5,015 nucleotides of DNA, from the NCBI GenBank assembly GCA_937967375.1, contig CALCJF010000003.1:1-5015 (forward strand), in the 5' to 3' direction. Made by a program: the position numbers and the translations under genes. This DNA comes from an uncultured Leucobacter sp. (GTDB lineage Bacteria; Actinomycetota; Actinomycetes; Actinomycetales; Microbacteriaceae). The notes under the pieces are model-generated. The model did no database searches. It saw nothing but the letters and a program-made list of their open reading frames with translations, and had not been told where the DNA came from. Positions 4,153 to 5,015 of this stretch are shown one piece after another. Position 1 is the first letter of the stretch. Each line of letters begins with the position of its first letter.

Positions 4153-5015
4153 ATGGCAGCGAACAAAGATCGTGAGAAGGCGCTTGAAGCAGCACTTGCG
4201 AACATTGACAAACAGTTCGGCAAGGGCGCGATCATGCGCCTCGGCAGCACTGAACGGCCCCCGGTTGAGGTGATCCCGACTGGTTCGATTGCGCTTGACG
4301 TAGCGCTCGGCATTGGCGGGTTGCCTCGCGGCCGCATCATCGAGATCTACGGCCCCGAATCGTCGGGCAAGACCACGCTCACTCTGCACGCAATCGCGAA
4401 CGCGCAGCGCGCGGGTGGTATTGCCGCATTCATCGACGCAGAGCACGCGCTCGACCCCGAGTACGCGCAGAAACTCGGCGTCGACATCGACGCCCTGCTG
4501 GTATCGCAGCCCGACACCGGTGAGCAGGCGCTCGAGATCGCCGACATGCTGATTCGTTCGGGCTCGGTCGACCTGGTCGTCATCGACTCGGTGGCGGCAC
4601 TCGTGCCCCGAGCCGAGATCGAGGGCGACATGGGTGATAGCCATGTCGGCCTGCAAGCAAGGCTGATGTCGCAGGCGCTTCGTAAGATCACCGGCGGCCT
4701 GAATCAGACCAAGACGACCGCGATCTTCATTAACCAGCTGCGTGAGAAGATCGGTGTGTTCTTCGGCAGCCCAGAGACCACAGCCGGCGGCAAAGCGCTC
4801 AAGTTCTACGCCTCGGTTCGACTCGATATCCGACGCATTCAGACGCTGAAAGATGGTGCTGACGCGGTGGGCAACCGCACCAGAGTCAAGGTCGTCAAGA
4901 ACAAGATGGCTCCCCCCTTCAAGCAAGCCGAGTTCGACATTCTTTACGGTGTCGGCATCTCGCGCGAGGGCTCGCTCATCGACTTCGGTGTTGAGCATGG
5001 GTTGATCAAGAAGAG
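4153..5015 (+). CDS. recA: Recombinase RecA, N-terminal part (3' end outside window)
   Basis: RecA forms ATP-dependent filaments on single-stranded DNA, carries out strand exchange and promotes self-cleavage of LexA. The first 287 codons are present; about 60 residues, mostly the C-terminal domain, should lie beyond the window. Walker A GPESSGKT is at residues 67-74 and the catalytic Glu97 is in FIDAEHALDPEYA, with Tyr104 stacking on ATP (Escherichia coli Glu96 and Tyr103). Walker B LVVIDS is at 141-146. Loop L1 lies around EGDMGDSHVG (157-166). Loop L2 is IGVFFGSPETTAGG (200-213), with Phe203 where most bacteria have Met. The N-terminal helix and the KALKFYASVRLDIRRI stretch are standard. 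ATG 4153 is preceded six bases away by GAGGAG (4141-4146). Control by LexA is indicated by the box at 3949-3964. No intein interrupts the part seen, unlike recA of Mycobacterium tuberculosis. Confidence 0.98.
   Translation, partial: MAANKDREKALEAALANIDKQFGKGAIMRLGSTERPPVEVIPTGSIALDVALGIGGLPRGRIIEIYGPESSGKTTLTLHAIANAQRAGGIAAFIDAEHALDPEYAQKLGVDIDALLVSQPDTGEQALEIADMLIRSGSVDLVVIDSVAALVPRAEIEGDMGDSHVGLQARLMSQALRKITGGLNQTKTTAIFINQLREKIGVFFGSPETTAGGKALKFYASVRLDIRRIQTLKDGADAVGNRTRVKVVKNKMAPPFKQAEFDILYGVGISREGSLIDFGVEHGLIKK

Noticed and set aside
3872..4195. N-terminal extension of the VOC protein reaching to 4195 on the minus strand
   Set aside because: It would run through the LexA box and into recA, shows low-complexity shadow sequence, and the VOC fold starts at ATG 3871 with its own ribosome site.
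4057..4998. Long minus-strand open frame opposite recA (313 codons)
   Set aside because: It is antisense to a clearly coding recA; long antisense frames are common in GC-rich genes and the product resembles no family.
1..5015. A new multi-gene defence or mobile system
   Set aside because: Every gene with support falls in a known housekeeping family or a small known family; no transposase, integrase, toxin-antitoxin pair or spacer array was seen on either strand.

Overview
This window is GC-rich chromosomal DNA from an actinobacterium. Gene order and protein style both point there: ftsK (3' part), pgsA, cinA, clgR, a DUF3046 gene and recA (5' part) is a conserved actinobacterial neighbourhood. 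The FtsK tail, the RecA L2 loop sequence and the RecA wording suggest Microbacteriaceae. The family assignment is recalled from memory and is moderately sure; the phylum is very sure.

Layout. Positions 1-2654 are a tight plus-strand block. It holds the motor and gamma domains of the DNA translocase FtsK, then after 7 bp a CDP-alcohol phosphatidyltransferase (PgsA), then overlapping its stop a stand-alone CinA C-terminal-type nicotinamide-nucleotide amidase. A 157-bp regulatory gap follows. It carries a candidate stress-sigma (SigR/SigE/SigH-like) promoter, GGAAT-N18-GTT, a palindrome across its -10, a tandem 9-mer repeat, and a perfect palindrome just before a very strong Shine-Dalgarno. These sit ahead of clgR, a short Cro/C1-type activator that in this phylum controls Clp protease genes. 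A long hairpin ends clgR. A 73-aa DUF3046 protein follows, and a minus-strand VOC/glyoxalase-like gene converges on it. A 281-bp divergent region then leads to recA, with a near-consensus LexA (SOS) box about 190 bp before the recA start codon.

How the parts relate. The window is a housekeeping and stress-response locus: chromosome segregation (FtsK), phospholipid synthesis (PgsA), pyridine nucleotide salvage (CinA/PncC), proteolysis control (ClgR) and SOS recombination (RecA). The VOC gene is the only element that looks like an accessory insertion in the usual order.

I found no mobile element, CRISPR array, tRNA or rRNA, and no convincing undescribed multi-gene system. The parts most worth a second look are non-coding: the clgR control region and the long recA leader.
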